A stretch of 64,000 nucleotides of DNA, from the NCBI GenBank assembly GCA_942492635.1, contig CALOFP010000002.1:868001-932000 (forward strand), in the 5' to 3' direction. Numbering within the stretch: the first letter of the stretch is position 1; every line of letters begins with the position of its first letter. Of the stretch, positions 1-11,400 are shown in pieces. The notes under the pieces are model-generated. The model did no database searches, was not told the DNA's origin, and worked only from the letters and a program-made list of their open reading frames with translations. The translations under genes were made by a program, and so were the position numbers. This DNA comes from CALOFP01 sp942492635 (GTDB taxonomy: Bacteria; UBP6; UBA1177; CALOFP01).

Positions 1-80
1 ATAAGCGAGATAACGGTAATGGGAACAAGAACCGTAAAAAGGAATGCAATCCCCAGCTTCTTTTTAATCGTCCACTTCAT
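1..80 (-). CDS. Methyl-accepting chemotaxis protein, N-terminal fragment (window edge)
   Basis: Only the first 26 or so codons lie in the window; the gene continues past position 1. The visible peptide starts MKWTIKKKLGIAFLFTVLVP and is nearly the same as the start of the next gene (MKWTIKKKLVLAFMLTAVVP). It should therefore be a paralogous chemoreceptor beginning with a basic N-terminus and first transmembrane helix. A GAGGGGG ribosome site lies just upstream, and the two leaders resemble each other, pointing to tandem duplication. Function beyond the first membrane segment is inferred from the paralog. Confidence 0.75.
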   Translation of the reverse strand, partial: MKWTIKKKLGIAFLFTVLVPITVISL

Positions 81-247
81 GGTTTTCCCCCTCTAAATTG
101 TAGAAAATGATACCGGATCAATTCTACGCTATTTCTTGGCGAAGTACCAACTGTTGCCGATCAGGCGATTAAATAAAAACAGGCTGAAATATGAATTTGC
201 TTTTAGAAATTTTGCGATAAGAGGGAGAAAATTTTGTGATAGTGTCT

Positions 248-2269
248 TTAAAACTCTTCGAAATCACCCATGTCCGGTTCCGGTTCTCCGGGAGAAAAAG
301 TAGGGACCTGTTCGTTAACATATGTTGATTTTGATATCGGTACAGCAAAGGTTTGAGCAACCTTTTTTGTTGCAGGCATAAATGATTTTTCGCTGACCCT
401 GAACTGGTCGACCTCTCCCATAAGTCCCTGGGCCACGGTTTTAAGCTCCTCGGCTGCTGAGGCCAGCTCCTCAACAAGTGCTGCATTTCGCTGAGTTACC
501 TCGTCCATCTGAAGAACCGCACTGTTTATCTGCTTGATTCCGCTTGCCTGCTCACGGCTTTTTTGCTCGATTTCACCCACTGAACCGCTTGCGCTGCTTA
601 TGCTCTGAACAACCTTCATCAGCACTTCGACAGTTCTATGCGAGAGGTTGTTTGCACTTGAAATGTTGGATTCGTTCTGTTCGACAAGATCTCTTATCTC
701 CGATGCGGCCTCGGCGCTTCTTGCAGCTAGACTCCTCACTTCACCCGCCACAACGGCGAATCCCTTTCCCTCCTCTCCGGCCCTTGCAGCCTCGACGGCA
801 GCGTTGAGAGCAAGAAGGTTTGTCTGGAAAGCGATGTCGTTGACGACAGTAACGATCTCCTGGATTCTTTCACCTGATGTTTTCAGCTCGTCCATAGCTT
901 CGGACATCTCCCTTAGCATTCTCGAACCGTTTTCTGCGCTTTTCGCGGTGAGGGAAACGGAAGCTGCAGTTTCTGCAGATGTTTCAGCTGAATCCGTTAT
1001 AGAACTTGTTATCTCCTCAACACTTGCGGCGGTCTCCTCCAGGGACGATGCCATCTCCTGAGTAGAGCCGGAAAGCTGGGCGTTGCCGCCAGCAACCTCT
1101 GATGATGATGAGAGAACCATTTCGGCTGAATTGCGGATCGAAACAATCAGGTTTTCTATCTTTTCAATAAATTCGTTGAAATAGGTGGCGAGATCCATAA
1201 GTTCGTCCGAACCCTGAAAATCCACCCTTACTGTGAGATCCCCCTCTCCCTGTGCGATGTCCTTGAAAATATCTGAGATTTTTCCGATGCGGCCCGAGAT
1301 GGAATTTGCCAGAAAAATTCCAATGACAACAAAAAGCAATCCGAGAACGACGGCAACAATCGAAATCAGCCAAAGAACGTGGTTGACTCCTGCCATGACC
1401 TCGCTTTTTTCCATGAATCCCACATATTTCGTACCGTGAGTTGTGGTGTGGTGTGTGGCAAGGTAATTTTTCCCATCGATTCTAAGATCGAAGGTACCAT
1501 CCTTCAATGAAGCGATTTTTCGAATGGTTTTATCCTCCACCTCTCCAATATTCTTGAATACGAACTCCTTGTGTTTGGGATCTGCGATGATTGTTCCGTC
1601 CCGGTCGATGAGCATTGCATGGCCGGTTTCTCCGAGCTTAATGTTGTTGATCATTTCGGTCATGGAAGTGAGATTGACCGCGATGGCGACAGCCCCAATC
1701 ATTTTTTCGTCCTTTCCCTTGATGGCACGGGTCACTGTGATGACCGCTTCTCCCGTTGTGGACCTGAAAGGTGCCGTCATGTGCGTTCTGTCCGGATCCG
1801 CCTTGCAGAGTTTGTACCACGGTCTGACTCGGGGATCAAACCCGGCCGGAAGTTCCGCTTCGATAGAACTTATGTATCCGCCGTTTTCCATCCCGAGGAA
1901 CGCCTCGGAAAGATTGGGGTTGTTATGATGAAAGAGTCTGAGAAGTTTGGTTGTGTCTGCCTCGATTCCTCCTTTTGCCATGTGATCTATGTACATACTT
2001 TTGGTTGTTCCCGTGTAGCTCGTAATTGTCTCGTCAAGCTCATTGAGAAGATGGTGATTGGCCAGAGTCTTTGTCTGGTTTTTGATCTCGGAAAAAAACA
2101 TTGTGAAGATTGATCCGATGTGGGTAAGCTGCTCTTCCGATGAGGTTTCGAAAGATTCCCTCGAGTAGTCGCTTATCACAGATCTCAGAATAAGTGAAAT
2201 TGCAATGATCGGTACAACAGCCGTAAGCATAAAGGCAAGTACCAGTTTCTTTTTAATTGTCCATTTCAT
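248..2269 (-). CDS. Methyl-accepting chemotaxis protein with Cache sensor
   Basis: This 673-residue chemoreceptor should bind a small ligand outside the inner membrane and signal to CheA/CheW. In order it has a membrane helix (about 8-29), a double-Cache-like periplasmic domain (30-298) with the RPWY motif common in that fold, a second membrane helix (299-322), a HAMP linker (323-376) and the cytoplasmic signalling helices (about 395-640). The hairpin-tip segment contains FQTNLLALNAAVEAARAGE, diagnostic of the family. The C-terminus ends GDFEEF, which resembles the CheR-docking pentapeptide NWETF with Phe in place of Trp. It lies directly downstream of a paralogous receptor at the window edge. 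The ATG has a GGGGGAAAGGA ribosome site. No che genes are nearby, so it is an orphan receptor. The ligand cannot be told. Confidence 0.95.
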   Translation of the reverse strand: MKWTIKKKLVLAFMLTAVVPIIAISLILRSVISDYSRESFETSSEEQLTHIGSIFTMFFSEIKNQTKTLANHHLLNELDETITSYTGTTKSMYIDHMAKGGIEADTTKLLRLFHHNNPNLSEAFLGMENGGYISSIEAELPAGFDPRVRPWYKLCKADPDRTHMTAPFRSTTGEAVITVTRAIKGKDEKMIGAVAIAVNLTSMTEMINNIKLGETGHAMLIDRDGTIIADPKHKEFVFKNIGEVEDKTIRKIASLKDGTFDLRIDGKNYLATHHTTTHGTKYVGFMEKSEVMAGVNHVLWLISIVAVVLGLLFVVIGIFLANSISGRIGKISDIFKDIAQGEGDLTVRVDFQGSDELMDLATYFNEFIEKIENLIVSIRNSAEMVLSSSSEVAGGNAQLSGSTQEMASSLEETAASVEEITSSITDSAETSAETAASVSLTAKSAENGSRMLREMSEAMDELKTSGERIQEIVTVVNDIAFQTNLLALNAAVEAARAGEEGKGFAVVAGEVRSLAARSAEAASEIRDLVEQNESNISSANNLSHRTVEVLMKVVQSISSASGSVGEIEQKSREQASGIKQINSAVLQMDEVTQRNAALVEELASAAEELKTVAQGLMGEVDQFRVSEKSFMPATKKVAQTFAVPISKSTYVNEQVPTFSPGEPEPDMGDFEEF

Positions 2270-2654
2270 AAATTCCTTTCCCCCTGAAGAGTATCAAAAA
2301 TGATAGTAATTTTATTATATTTTATGTTGGGTTGTCAATATTGTCTTGCAATTTACAATTATATGATTTTTAGTTTTACAAAAAAACTATATTGTAGAAA
2401 AATAATAATTAGTAATAATTTTAAGATAATAAGTTGAAAATATTTTTATATTGATCCTAATTTAAGGATAGTGATTTGAAACAAAGTTTCTTAAAATATT
2501 TCAAATAGTATTAAATTAAGTATTCTGATTTTCTAAGCCGTAAGGCATTGAAATTTTAGATAATATCGCTCTAATGATTACTTTGCTGATTGATTGTGGA
2601 ATGTTGGATAAGTAAATGGTATTTAACGATATTGATTTTTGTTGTGATGTTCGT
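2270..2654. other. AT-rich intergenic region, no gene seen
   Basis: About 385 bases of very AT-rich sequence lie between the chemoreceptor promoter side and the 3' end of the next lipoprotein gene. A short inverted repeat (ATCCT...AGGAT) occurs near 2454-2469. No coding potential or convincing terminator was recognised. The chemoreceptor promoter probably lies in the first 100 bases. Confidence 0.5.
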
Positions 2655-4226
2655 TTATTTTCCCGGGAGCACGGAACAGCTGCCGCCGTTTTTCTTGCAG
2701 TAACACTCCATATCGCGATGGGCAACCACATCCGGAGTCAACGCGAACCACACAAGATCGCTGCCCTCGTAACTTGCCTGACCCTGATTACACTTATACA
2801 TCATCGCATCAGGATTGGGTACCGTGCAGAAACTCTCCTGAGTACTGAACCTGTAGAGGCAAGTTCTGATATCACCGAGCCCCTGATCCTTGTACATTTC
2901 ACTGTAGAGCATCGTATCTCCGTCAACCTTGCGGATTACAAGACCGCCCGGTTCGATATCCGCGCCGGTAAAGTGGCCGACAGGAAAATCCTTGTAGACG
3001 ATTTTGCCGTTGGGGAAAATCTTTGCCTCGACAACACCGGAAGTTTCCCCGAAAATCGAGTAGACGACACGGGTTTCATCGGATTTATCGATTCTCGGAT
3101 AGCGAGTCTTTTCATCCTTCCTGTTCACCTTTATACAATCATCGATCGATGAAGGTGTATTTTCAAGATCACAGTAATAGGTACTCTTCTGAGAATCCTC
3201 CCTGTGAAGAACAAGCTTTCCGTTAACGATTCCCGGACGGTACTCTTCACCGGAATTTTTCAGTTCACGCCATTTCCACTCTCCCACCTTTGCGTAGAAA
3301 AGGGCAGGTTTCTCGATATCATCCCTGAACATTGTTGCGTAACGATCACGAAGTTTGACACGAACGCTGAAATCTCTGCTGCCTACATCCCCGGCTTTCA
3401 TAACCGAAGCCGGTTCGTTTAAAGCAACCGAAAATCCCTTTTCCGGGCTGTAGTGTACAAGGTAGACACTCTTCTCAGCGGTCTCATTAAACGATTTTTC
3501 GTAAGATCCGTCCGAATCCGCCACAATCCTGTTTGTATCAACGACAAGGCCGAGAGCGGAACCGTCGTAAAATGATCCCAGCGAGTTGTAGGTCGGCATG
3601 ACGGCAGTGTACTCCTTCGACTTCAAGTCATACTGGAAAAGCTTGTGTGCTACAGGGTACCTCTTCAAGCTGCCGCTGAAAACCGGATGCATGTCGAACC
3701 CTGTTTTTCCGTTTTCTACACTCACATTCATTGGAACGGGGAGGGCGTTCTTGTACCCCTCGGGAAGAATACTCTCATCGCAATCTCCGAGATTGGACAT
3801 GGCATTGAAGTTATCCTTTTGCGGAGAAAGGTTATCCATCTTGCACGGGTATTTCTCGCACTCCAGATCAGGAAAGTTCTTTTTAAAAGATTCACTGTTC
3901 TCCTTCCAGAGATTCCTTATGCACTGGGGATCGTCATCCGCTATTGTGTCGCAGCGCCTGCAGAAGTGTATCTTGCCGTCGGTTCTCTCGTAGGGAAATT
4001 TGGCATCCTTGAGATCGGGACACTCCTCGGCACCTCCGTAGGGATCGGCATCGGATTTCTCTTCGGGACTCTCCGAAGAAGCGTTGTCCCCATCTACAGC
4101 GGATGGTTCATCCTGATCAACATCGGTCAAAATTGGATCCGAGTCGGATTTTTCCGATGAACCGCTATCGGAACAGCCAGCAAAAAGTGAAAGGAAAATT
4201 ACCCCCAGAATTAATGATTTCTTCAT
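2655..4226 (-). CDS. Outer-surface lipoprotein of unknown function
   Basis: A 523-residue putative lipoprotein. The start chosen is the ATG at 4226, giving MKKSLILGVIFLSLFAGC with lipobox Cys at 18, preceded by GGAGGTGG. An upstream in-frame start would bury the signal peptide. After the Cys comes an acidic Ser/Asp linker (to about 75) with SDSDP and DVDQDEPS segments. Next is a Cys-containing stretch (CPDL...CRRCD...C...CEKYPC) and a long part rich in Tyr, Lys and Asp that reads like beta strands of a propeller. The C-terminal CYCKKNGGSC adds more cysteines. Many cysteines suggest disulfides outside the cytoplasm. No family was recognised. It stands alone, with long AT-rich DNA on its 3' side. 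Confidence 0.8.
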   Translation of the reverse strand: MKKSLILGVIFLSLFAGCSDSGSSEKSDSDPILTDVDQDEPSAVDGDNASSESPEEKSDADPYGGAEECPDLKDAKFPYERTDGKIHFCRRCDTIADDDPQCIRNLWKENSESFKKNFPDLECEKYPCKMDNLSPQKDNFNAMSNLGDCDESILPEGYKNALPVPMNVSVENGKTGFDMHPVFSGSLKRYPVAHKLFQYDLKSKEYTAVMPTYNSLGSFYDGSALGLVVDTNRIVADSDGSYEKSFNETAEKSVYLVHYSPEKGFSVALNEPASVMKAGDVGSRDFSVRVKLRDRYATMFRDDIEKPALFYAKVGEWKWRELKNSGEEYRPGIVNGKLVLHREDSQKSTYYCDLENTPSSIDDCIKVNRKDEKTRYPRIDKSDETRVVYSIFGETSGVVEAKIFPNGKIVYKDFPVGHFTGADIEPGGLVIRKVDGDTMLYSEMYKDQGLGDIRTCLYRFSTQESFCTVPNPDAMMYKCNQGQASYEGSDLVWFALTPDVVAHRDMECYCKKNGGSCSVLPGK

Positions 4227-4416
4227 TCCCACCTCCAGAAATAATGTAAAAAATGGTAAACCCACGTCAAAATAGCATCGAATTTGATGTTGCGCAAGTT
4301 AATTGTGGTTTATAAATTAAAGATTTTAGTGGCTTCTAAGTTTAAACAATGCTAATTTAATTGTAGTAAAGTGTTAAATATTTTAAAAGATTTTCGCGCT
4401 GTTTGAAGGGGCTTTC

Positions 4417-5304
4417 CTAGATGTCGCAGATCTCATCGATATCGTCCATATGAAATTGTGGAACATCTCCCCAGATGGAGAGTTTTCCCGATATGCATCC
4501 GTAATTTCTTTTTTGTTTAATGTACCGTGAGTGGATTAACTGCATCTTGTCCAGGTTTGAAAGATCGTCGACATCCGGCATCCAGATGTTGAAAGGGCGC
4601 AGATGAGAACCCGTCTTAAGAAAAGCGCCCGAACCGCTCCTCGTAAGACCGAATTCACCCTGAAGATCAATAAAAAGCGCCGCCTCTTCCCTCTTTTTCG
4701 CAAGAGCGACAATCTTCTCATAATCACTTTTAACCGAAAGAATATCCCTCTCCATACAAGCAAGGCGAAAACGATCGACAATGGAAGCACGCACATACCA
4801 CCACGGAATCAATTGATCGTAGTCACGCTTTTTCCCGCCCGCATTAGTGTTTTCGTCCCAGATCATCAGTCTGCTCTTCTGGGAAACCCTCTCCGCATCG
4901 AGAAGTTCCTTATCGTAAATTCTCGATCTGCCGTACTTGAGGAAGTAGGGGGAAAAACCGCGGGCCACAGTCTCCAGATTGTAGTTGAGTCCATCCTTCC
5001 ACACGTAGCAGAGAAGACGACCGAAACTTCCTCTCCGGCGTGAAAGACAAACATCGACAGGCTCATCCGTATCGAACTCGACATTAATCCTGGAGAAAGA
5101 ACCGTCTCTCTCGGAAAAGAACTCCCTGGCGAATTCCTTGGCAGCGACACCCGCATTGGTTTTCGGCTTAGACCCGCCGTCGCGGCTCTCCTCCGTATCC
5201 AGGCAGAGAAGACGAAGAGTCTCCTCGCAGCCGAAAATATCGACAACGATCGTATCTCCGTCGATAACCCTGAGTACTTGAACATTCCGGATTTCCGTTC
5301 CCAT
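4417..5304 (-). CDS. Thermonuclease-family (SNase-like) nuclease
   Basis: A 295-residue protein with an N-terminal staphylococcal-nuclease fold (about 1-135). Motifs are VIDGDTIVV, the LRLLCLDTEES block holding the usual Arg, Asp, Thr and Glu, and SFGRLLCYV, matching the family catalytic and metal-binding positions. The normal DTPE is DTEE here. Family members hydrolyse DNA or RNA using calcium. No signal peptide is seen, so the enzyme may be cytoplasmic, unlike many relatives. About 150 extra residues at the C-terminus are unrecognised and rich in charged helices. The start is the ATG at 5304, with GGAG six bases upstream. A perfect TATAAT lies further upstream, overlapping a possible but unlikely TTG start. 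Exact substrate is unknown. Confidence 0.85.
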   Translation of the reverse strand: MGTEIRNVQVLRVIDGDTIVVDIFGCEETLRLLCLDTEESRDGGSKPKTNAGVAAKEFAREFFSERDGSFSRINVEFDTDEPVDVCLSRRRGSFGRLLCYVWKDGLNYNLETVARGFSPYFLKYGRSRIYDKELLDAERVSQKSRLMIWDENTNAGGKKRDYDQLIPWWYVRASIVDRFRLACMERDILSVKSDYEKIVALAKKREEAALFIDLQGEFGLTRSGSGAFLKTGSHLRPFNIWMPDVDDLSNLDKMQLIHSRYIKQKRNYGCISGKLSIWGDVPQFHMDDIDEICDI

Positions 5305-5340
5305 AGTAAACTCCATTAAATTATTGGTGATTATGCCGGA

Positions 5341-5346
5341 ATTATA
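5341..5346 (-). promoter_or_regulatory. Candidate -10 box for the SNase-like gene
   Basis: A perfect TATAAT reads on the minus strand 37 bases before the chosen ATG at 5304. No good -35 match lies 16-18 bases upstream. Transcription from here would exclude the more upstream TTG start and supports the ATG with its GGAG site. Confidence 0.45.
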
Positions 5347-5419
5347 ACTCAAGGAGAAAACAAAATGAAGAAAATGATAAAATTTTTAAAATTTAAAGTA
5401 TTGAAAAAGATATTGTGAA

Positions 5420-5455
5420 TTAAAAAGAAAGAGCGGCCCGGAATTCCGGGCCGGA
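5420..5455 (-). terminator. Rho-independent terminator of the MopE-repeat gene
   Basis: Just after the stop codon at 5468 the minus strand forms a perfect 8-bp GC-rich stem (CGGCCCGG / CCGGGCCG, loop AATT, positions 5434-5453). It is followed by a T-rich run (CTCTTTCTTTTTAATT). This is a strong intrinsic terminator. Confidence 0.85.
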
Positions 5456-5467
5456 GAAGAGGAGAGA

Positions 5468-8400
5468 TTACATGGAGTGGGTACCGAGGTTTGAGAAGTC
5501 GTCGATACCTTTCACGATCCACTCAGAATCTTCTGCAGATGTACCTGATGATTCAGCCCAGCTAGAATTGGGTTTATTTACGCTAGATTTTCTTATAAGA
5601 GTATGATCAGTTGCACCATTTGCAGTGCCACCAACGGAGAAATTATCTCCTTTTCTTGTACTATTCCCAAATACGTCAATCGCCTGATTTCCTTCAAATA
5701 GCTTGATGTTATCATCACCTCCAAAGCCAGCTACGTTATTGAGGTAGTCAGCTTTTGCTTTCAACTCTGTAGATGCACTGGTGTTTGCTATGACGATTGT
5801 CTTATTGTTTTCTAGTTTACCACCCGCTACGCAATTGGATAAATCTAAAGTCATGTTCGGACTGGTAGCTCCGTTTGCATAAAGTTTTAATGAATAATTA
5901 GAGAGATCCACTTCTGCGCCAGTACCATTAAAAATTTCAATTGCCTTGTTATTCCCTGAACCTTCAACATATTCACTTATAAAAAGGTTGTCTGCCATCA
6001 CAATTGTCGGTTCTGTAACAGTCATTACTCCCATGCTGTCCATCCCGTCTTTAGAACCCATATCACCTAAAATGCCAGTATCGCAGTATGTCCATGTGTT
6101 TCCGCCATCTGCGCTGAAACGATAGGCAAATGCGTAGGTATTGGTTTCGCCTTCAACAAAAGCCGGTGCTGTTATCTTGCCTTTGTACTGATCGAAAACG
6201 TCTGTGCCGTCTGCTGATGCGGGTACGTCAGCAGCAGCCGAGAACCAGGTCCATACACTCGGATCAACCGAAGGATCGGCAGCAGCAATTCCGTATCCTA
6301 CCTCTGCTTTGATATAGGGGCTGGAAACTGTTTCGTTGACAGTAATATCTGTAATTCCTGGCACTTTGACAAGAGCTGTTACCACATTAGACGGTCTTCC
6401 GCCTTCCGCACTCATTTGTTCAGGGTCGATAACTCCGCACCACTCAATTGTGAAGGATTTGAGAGTCATATCTGCTTCAATACGTGGGTTGATGGTGTAG
6501 CTTGAGTTGTTTTCCATTACTATTCCCTGAATTGAGGAGTACATAGTACCAGTTTCAGGCTGTTTATATGTGTAGATGCCGTCGTCAACTTTGAGATCGT
6601 TTTCAATTGTGAAATCATTACTCGTACCCGTGGATATAACAGAGACATTCTCAACTTTTACTAGAGAACTTTCAAAAGCCTCAAGGCCTGCTGCAAGGTC
6701 AGCGGTTGTTACAACGTTTACGGGAACTTCTACGCTTTCATCAACTACTTCGTATGAGATAGTTTTAAGCTGTGACTGTCCGTTATACTCATCTGGAGTA
6801 CCTGTAACAATAAGCTTGTTTCCTTTCTTCAGAGCACCGAGGTCTCTAGTGCTGTTGTAAACTCCAATTGCGTTGTTTTCTCCGCCTGCAGCACCTGAAA
6901 GGAATACTTTTTTGTTATCATAGAATGCATCTGTTGTTACAACTGCGTCACATACAAGGTATCTGCCGCTCTTTACAGTGTTGTTTGTTATGTCTGCTTT
7001 TACTTCAGCAATTGTGTGGCCTGCATCACAGATGTTACATTTTTCACCGGAGATTGTTCCCTTGATGAAGTTGTCATCGCAGACACAAACAGCCTCTGAA
7101 GCACTGTTTACTCCACATGTTCCGAAAGTACCGCAGTCATGAGCTGCACAGAGTGTGTCACAACCTTCGTCTGCTGCTGAGTTTCCGCAGTTTTCAAGAA
7201 CATTGTTTCCACAGATTTCGGTAGCTCCATCGTAAATAGCAGCATTATTGTCGTTGCAGTCAGTTGCGTTTTCAACATATCCTGCTGATTTTACACAAAC
7301 TGTCTCCGTTGTGTTTGGATCTCCCTGACCGTCCTTATCATTATCGAAGTAATATGTCTTGGCATCCTTTATTTCAGCGCTTGCATCGTCACAGTCGTCT
7401 GCGTTTTCAACATATGTTTTTGAAGGATCTTCAGTTGGCGCTTCACATGCAACTGTTGCTGCTCCCGCACCGAAACCGTCTTTGTCTCCATCAAGATAGA
7501 AGGACTTTGTGAGGTTTTCATCTATCTGACCGTCACAGTTGCTGTCTATTCCGTCGCACTTGGTTTCCGTTGCTTCGAAACCTGCAATTTCGCCGTCCAG
7601 AGGCTGTCTCCATGCACCGTTTTCACAAACAGCCATGGAATCTTTGCAGACACCGGCCTGGTTTTCGGCAAGTTTCGGTGTAACTGATTCGTCAACTGCA
7701 TCATCGCAGTCGTTGTCGAGTCCGTCGCAAAGAGTTTCAGTTGCTTCGAACTTATCTATCTCTTCAGGTTTCGGCTCTCTCAATACACCGCCTTCGCAAA
7801 CCTTTAAAGACCCGGCACAAACACCTTTCTGGTTTGTTGCAAGCTCATCTGCAATGTCGTCAACACTATCGTTACAGTCATTGTCCTTTCCGTCGCAGAT
7901 TTCATCTGTCGGATTCACACCGCCTACACATTCGCCCCAGTGACCTGTTGTGTCACAAGTTTTCTTTCCGAATTCGCAGACTCCGACATCTGTTCCACAG
8001 TCTGCCTGCTCATCTATGTAGCAGTCGCAACCTTCGTTTGCTCCACCGCTGCAATTCTCATCTTCGCCGGCCTGATCGCAAACTTCCGGTGCATCCGGAT
8101 TGATGTTGATGTTTCCGTCGTTGCAGTCGTCGTTGCTTGCAACATAACCATCGGGAGGGGAACAAGCTTCCTTACTGTTTTCTGCAGTTGGAGCTGCTGC
8201 TGTTCCGTGCTTGTCACCGTCGGCATCCCTGTAGAAACGTGTTTTTACACCTTCGTCAATCTGGCCGTTACAGTTGTTGTCCTTTTCGTCGCAAGTTTCT
8301 TGAACCGGTTTGACTTCACCGACGCACTCGCCCCATGTTCCATCTATCTTACATGTCCGTTCTCCTGCTACGCACTCACCTTCGTCCGTTCCACATTTTT

Positions 8401-11400
8401 CAGTTGCACCTTTAATACAACCGCATTCAAGATCCTTCTTGCCGTCGCAGTCGTTGTCGAGTCCGTCGCATCTGGTTTCGGTTGTCTCGTAATCATCAAT
8501 TCCTGAGAAGTCATCGACCCATCCGGCTGTACCCATACATTTCTTTTTTGCGCCCGAACATACACCCTGCTGTTTGGATGCATCGGGAATAGTCAATACG
8601 TTATCCAGCGTTCCGTCACAGTTGTTGTCCTTTCCGTTGCAATCTTCTACTGCATCGGGATGGATGGTTGCGTCGCCGTCATTACAGTCACCTGCAGTGA
8701 GAACGTGCTTTTCAGTGGGAGCCTTGCAGTTTTTAACAGCATTTCCGGCACCATAAGTGTCTCCGTCCTCGTCGAGATAGTAGTCATTTGTCGCGATACC
8801 TTCGTCAATATCACCGTTACAGTTGTTGTCTAGCCCGTCACATGTTTCTGCTGTAGGCTTGACTTCACCTACACATTCGCCCCAAGTTCCGTCTATCTTA
8901 CATGTTCTTGTTCCGGCAACACACGTTCCCTGATCAGTTCCGCATTTTTCAGTTGCACCTTTTATACAACCGCATCCAACATCCTTCTGTCCGTCACAGT
9001 CGTTGTCGAGCCCGTCGCATTTTGTTTCTGTTGCTTCATACTCAGCGATTCCTGAGAAGTCGTCTTTCCATCCATTTACACCGTCGCATATCTGTTTTGC
9101 GCCTGAGCATACGCCCTTCTGGTTTGTTGCGGCTGGAATTGTAAGACCGTTGTCAATATCACCGTCACAGTTGTTGTCGAGTCCGTCACAAACTTCGTCT
9201 GTCGGTTCTATACTGCCAATACATGCGCCCCATTTTCCCTCGGCTGTACATGTCTGCGTTCCGAACTCACATACACCTTTGTCTGTTGTACCGCACTTTT
9301 GTGTCTCTTCCGGGATACAGTCGCAGCCTTCGTCAATGCCTCCTACACAGTTGTTATCAACATTGTCGCAGAGTTCCTGAGCATTGGGGTTTATTGATGC
9401 TTCATCGTCATTACAGTCTGTCGAATCTGTAACAAAGTTTTCAGGCTGAGTACAGGCAAGCTTGGAAACGGAAGCGTTACCGAATGTGTCGCCGTCCTTG
9501 TCCTCATAATATTCGGTTTTAAGATTTTCATCCTCAAGACCGTCGCAGTCATTGTCCTTGAGGTCACAGGATGTCTCCTCAAGCTGGTAGTCGGCTCCGA
9601 TTACAGTTGCGTAATCCGGTTCCTTCCATCCGTTTGCACCGTCGCAAACCTTAACCAAGTCTGAACATACACCAACGTGTTTTGCAGCTTGGGGTATGAA
9701 TTCGGCAGCTATGTTATCTACGTTTCCGTCGCAGTCGTTGTCGAGCCCGTCGCACTCTTTTTCAACGTCCTGATATCCGGTTATAGTGTGGAAGTCGGGA
9801 TCTGCCCATGTACCGCTTACACAGATCTTCTTACTGTCTGCACATACACCCTGAGTCTTGGATGCGGCTTCGCCGAAGAGATCCTTGTCGACGTTTCCGT
9901 CACAGTCGTTATCGAGGTTGTCACAGCTATGCTCAACTTCTTCATAATCTTGGATTCCGGAGTAATCCTCTTTCCATCCGGCTTCACCTTTACAAACCAG
10001 CTTGGAATTCTGGCAGACTCCAAGCTGCTTGGGTGCAGGCTCACCTGTGAGACCTTCGTCGATTTGGCCGTTACAGTCGTTGTCGAGTCCGTCGCAGGTT
10101 TCATCTGTGGGCTTAACTTCGCCTACACACTCGCTCCATGTTCCGTCGATTCTGCATGTCTGTGTTCCGGCTACGCATGCTCCTTCGTCTGTTCCGCATG
10201 GCTGAGTGTCGCCTTCTTTGCACGCACAATTTTTGTCTTTCTCTCCGTCACAGTCATTGTCGAGACCGTCGCACTTACTTTCTGTTGCTTCGTACTCAAC
10301 GATTCCGGAGAAGTCGTCCTTCCATCCGTTTGCACCGTCACACTTCTGTTTTGCTCCGGCACAGACACCTTTCTGATTATCTGCATCTGGAATTGTGAGT
10401 CCGTTGTCGACGTTTCCGTCACAGTCGTTGTCGAGACCGTCACATGTTTTTTCTGTTGTTTCATAGTCATCAACAACAGAGAAGTCGTCCGCCCATCCTT
10501 CTGCACCTTTGCAAGTCTTCTTTTTACCTGCACAGACACCTTTCTCCTTGCTTAAAGCAGGAGCATCGAGATCCTTGTCGATATCACCGTCGCAGTCGTT
10601 ATCCTTGCCGTCGCAACGTGTTTCCGTAACTTCGTAATCCGTTCCAAGTTCGGCGGCAACAGGCTCCCTGAGCTGTCCGTTTTCACAAACTTTCACGGAG
10701 TCCTTACACACACCTTGCTGATTCACAGCGAGTATGGGAGTAAGGTTGTTGTCAGGTGTTCCGTCACAGTCGTTGTCCTTGCCGTCACATGTTTCGTCAA
10801 CGGGATTCACGGCGCCTTCGCAATCGCCCCATGTTCCGTCGGCCTTACATGTCTGTGTTCCGAATTTACATTCACCTTTGTCGGTAGTACCGCACTGCTG
10901 AGTGTCACCGGTCTTGCAGTCACAACCTTCGTCGACTGTTCCATCGCAGTTGTTGTCCTTGCCGTCACAGGCGGCTTCATCTGCCTCGTAACCATCGATT
11001 GAAGAAAAGTCATCTTTCCAGCCGTTTGCTCCGTCGCAAACCTTTACGCTGTTCTCGCAGACACCAGCCTGTTTTGAAGATGCCGGCGCTGTAAGTCCGT
11101 TATCTATGTTGCCGTCGCAATCGTTGTCCTTTCCGTCGCACTTGGATTCGGTCTCCTCGTAGCCGTCGATGGCAGAGAAGTCGTCCTTCCATCCTTCTGC
11201 TCCCTTACACACCTGCTTTGCGCCCTTGCAGACACCTTCCTGTGTTGTTGAATCGGGTGCCGTAAGTCCGTCATCTGTCTTTCCGTTACAGTCGTTGTCC
11301 TTGCCGTCGCATGTTTCTTCTGCAGGACCTTTTCCGCCTTCGCAATCGCCCCACTTACCATCGTCGGAACAAGTCTGCTTTCCGAAGGAACACTCGCCTT

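Noticed and set aside
2616..3152. 178-codon plus-strand frame over the lipoprotein 3' end
   Set aside because: Antisense to a convincing lipoprotein gene, with no ribosome site or family.
9677..10555. 292-codon open frame antisense to the MopE repeats
   Set aside because: A periodic shadow of the Cys-rich repeats with no start signal; the minus-strand gene explains the region.
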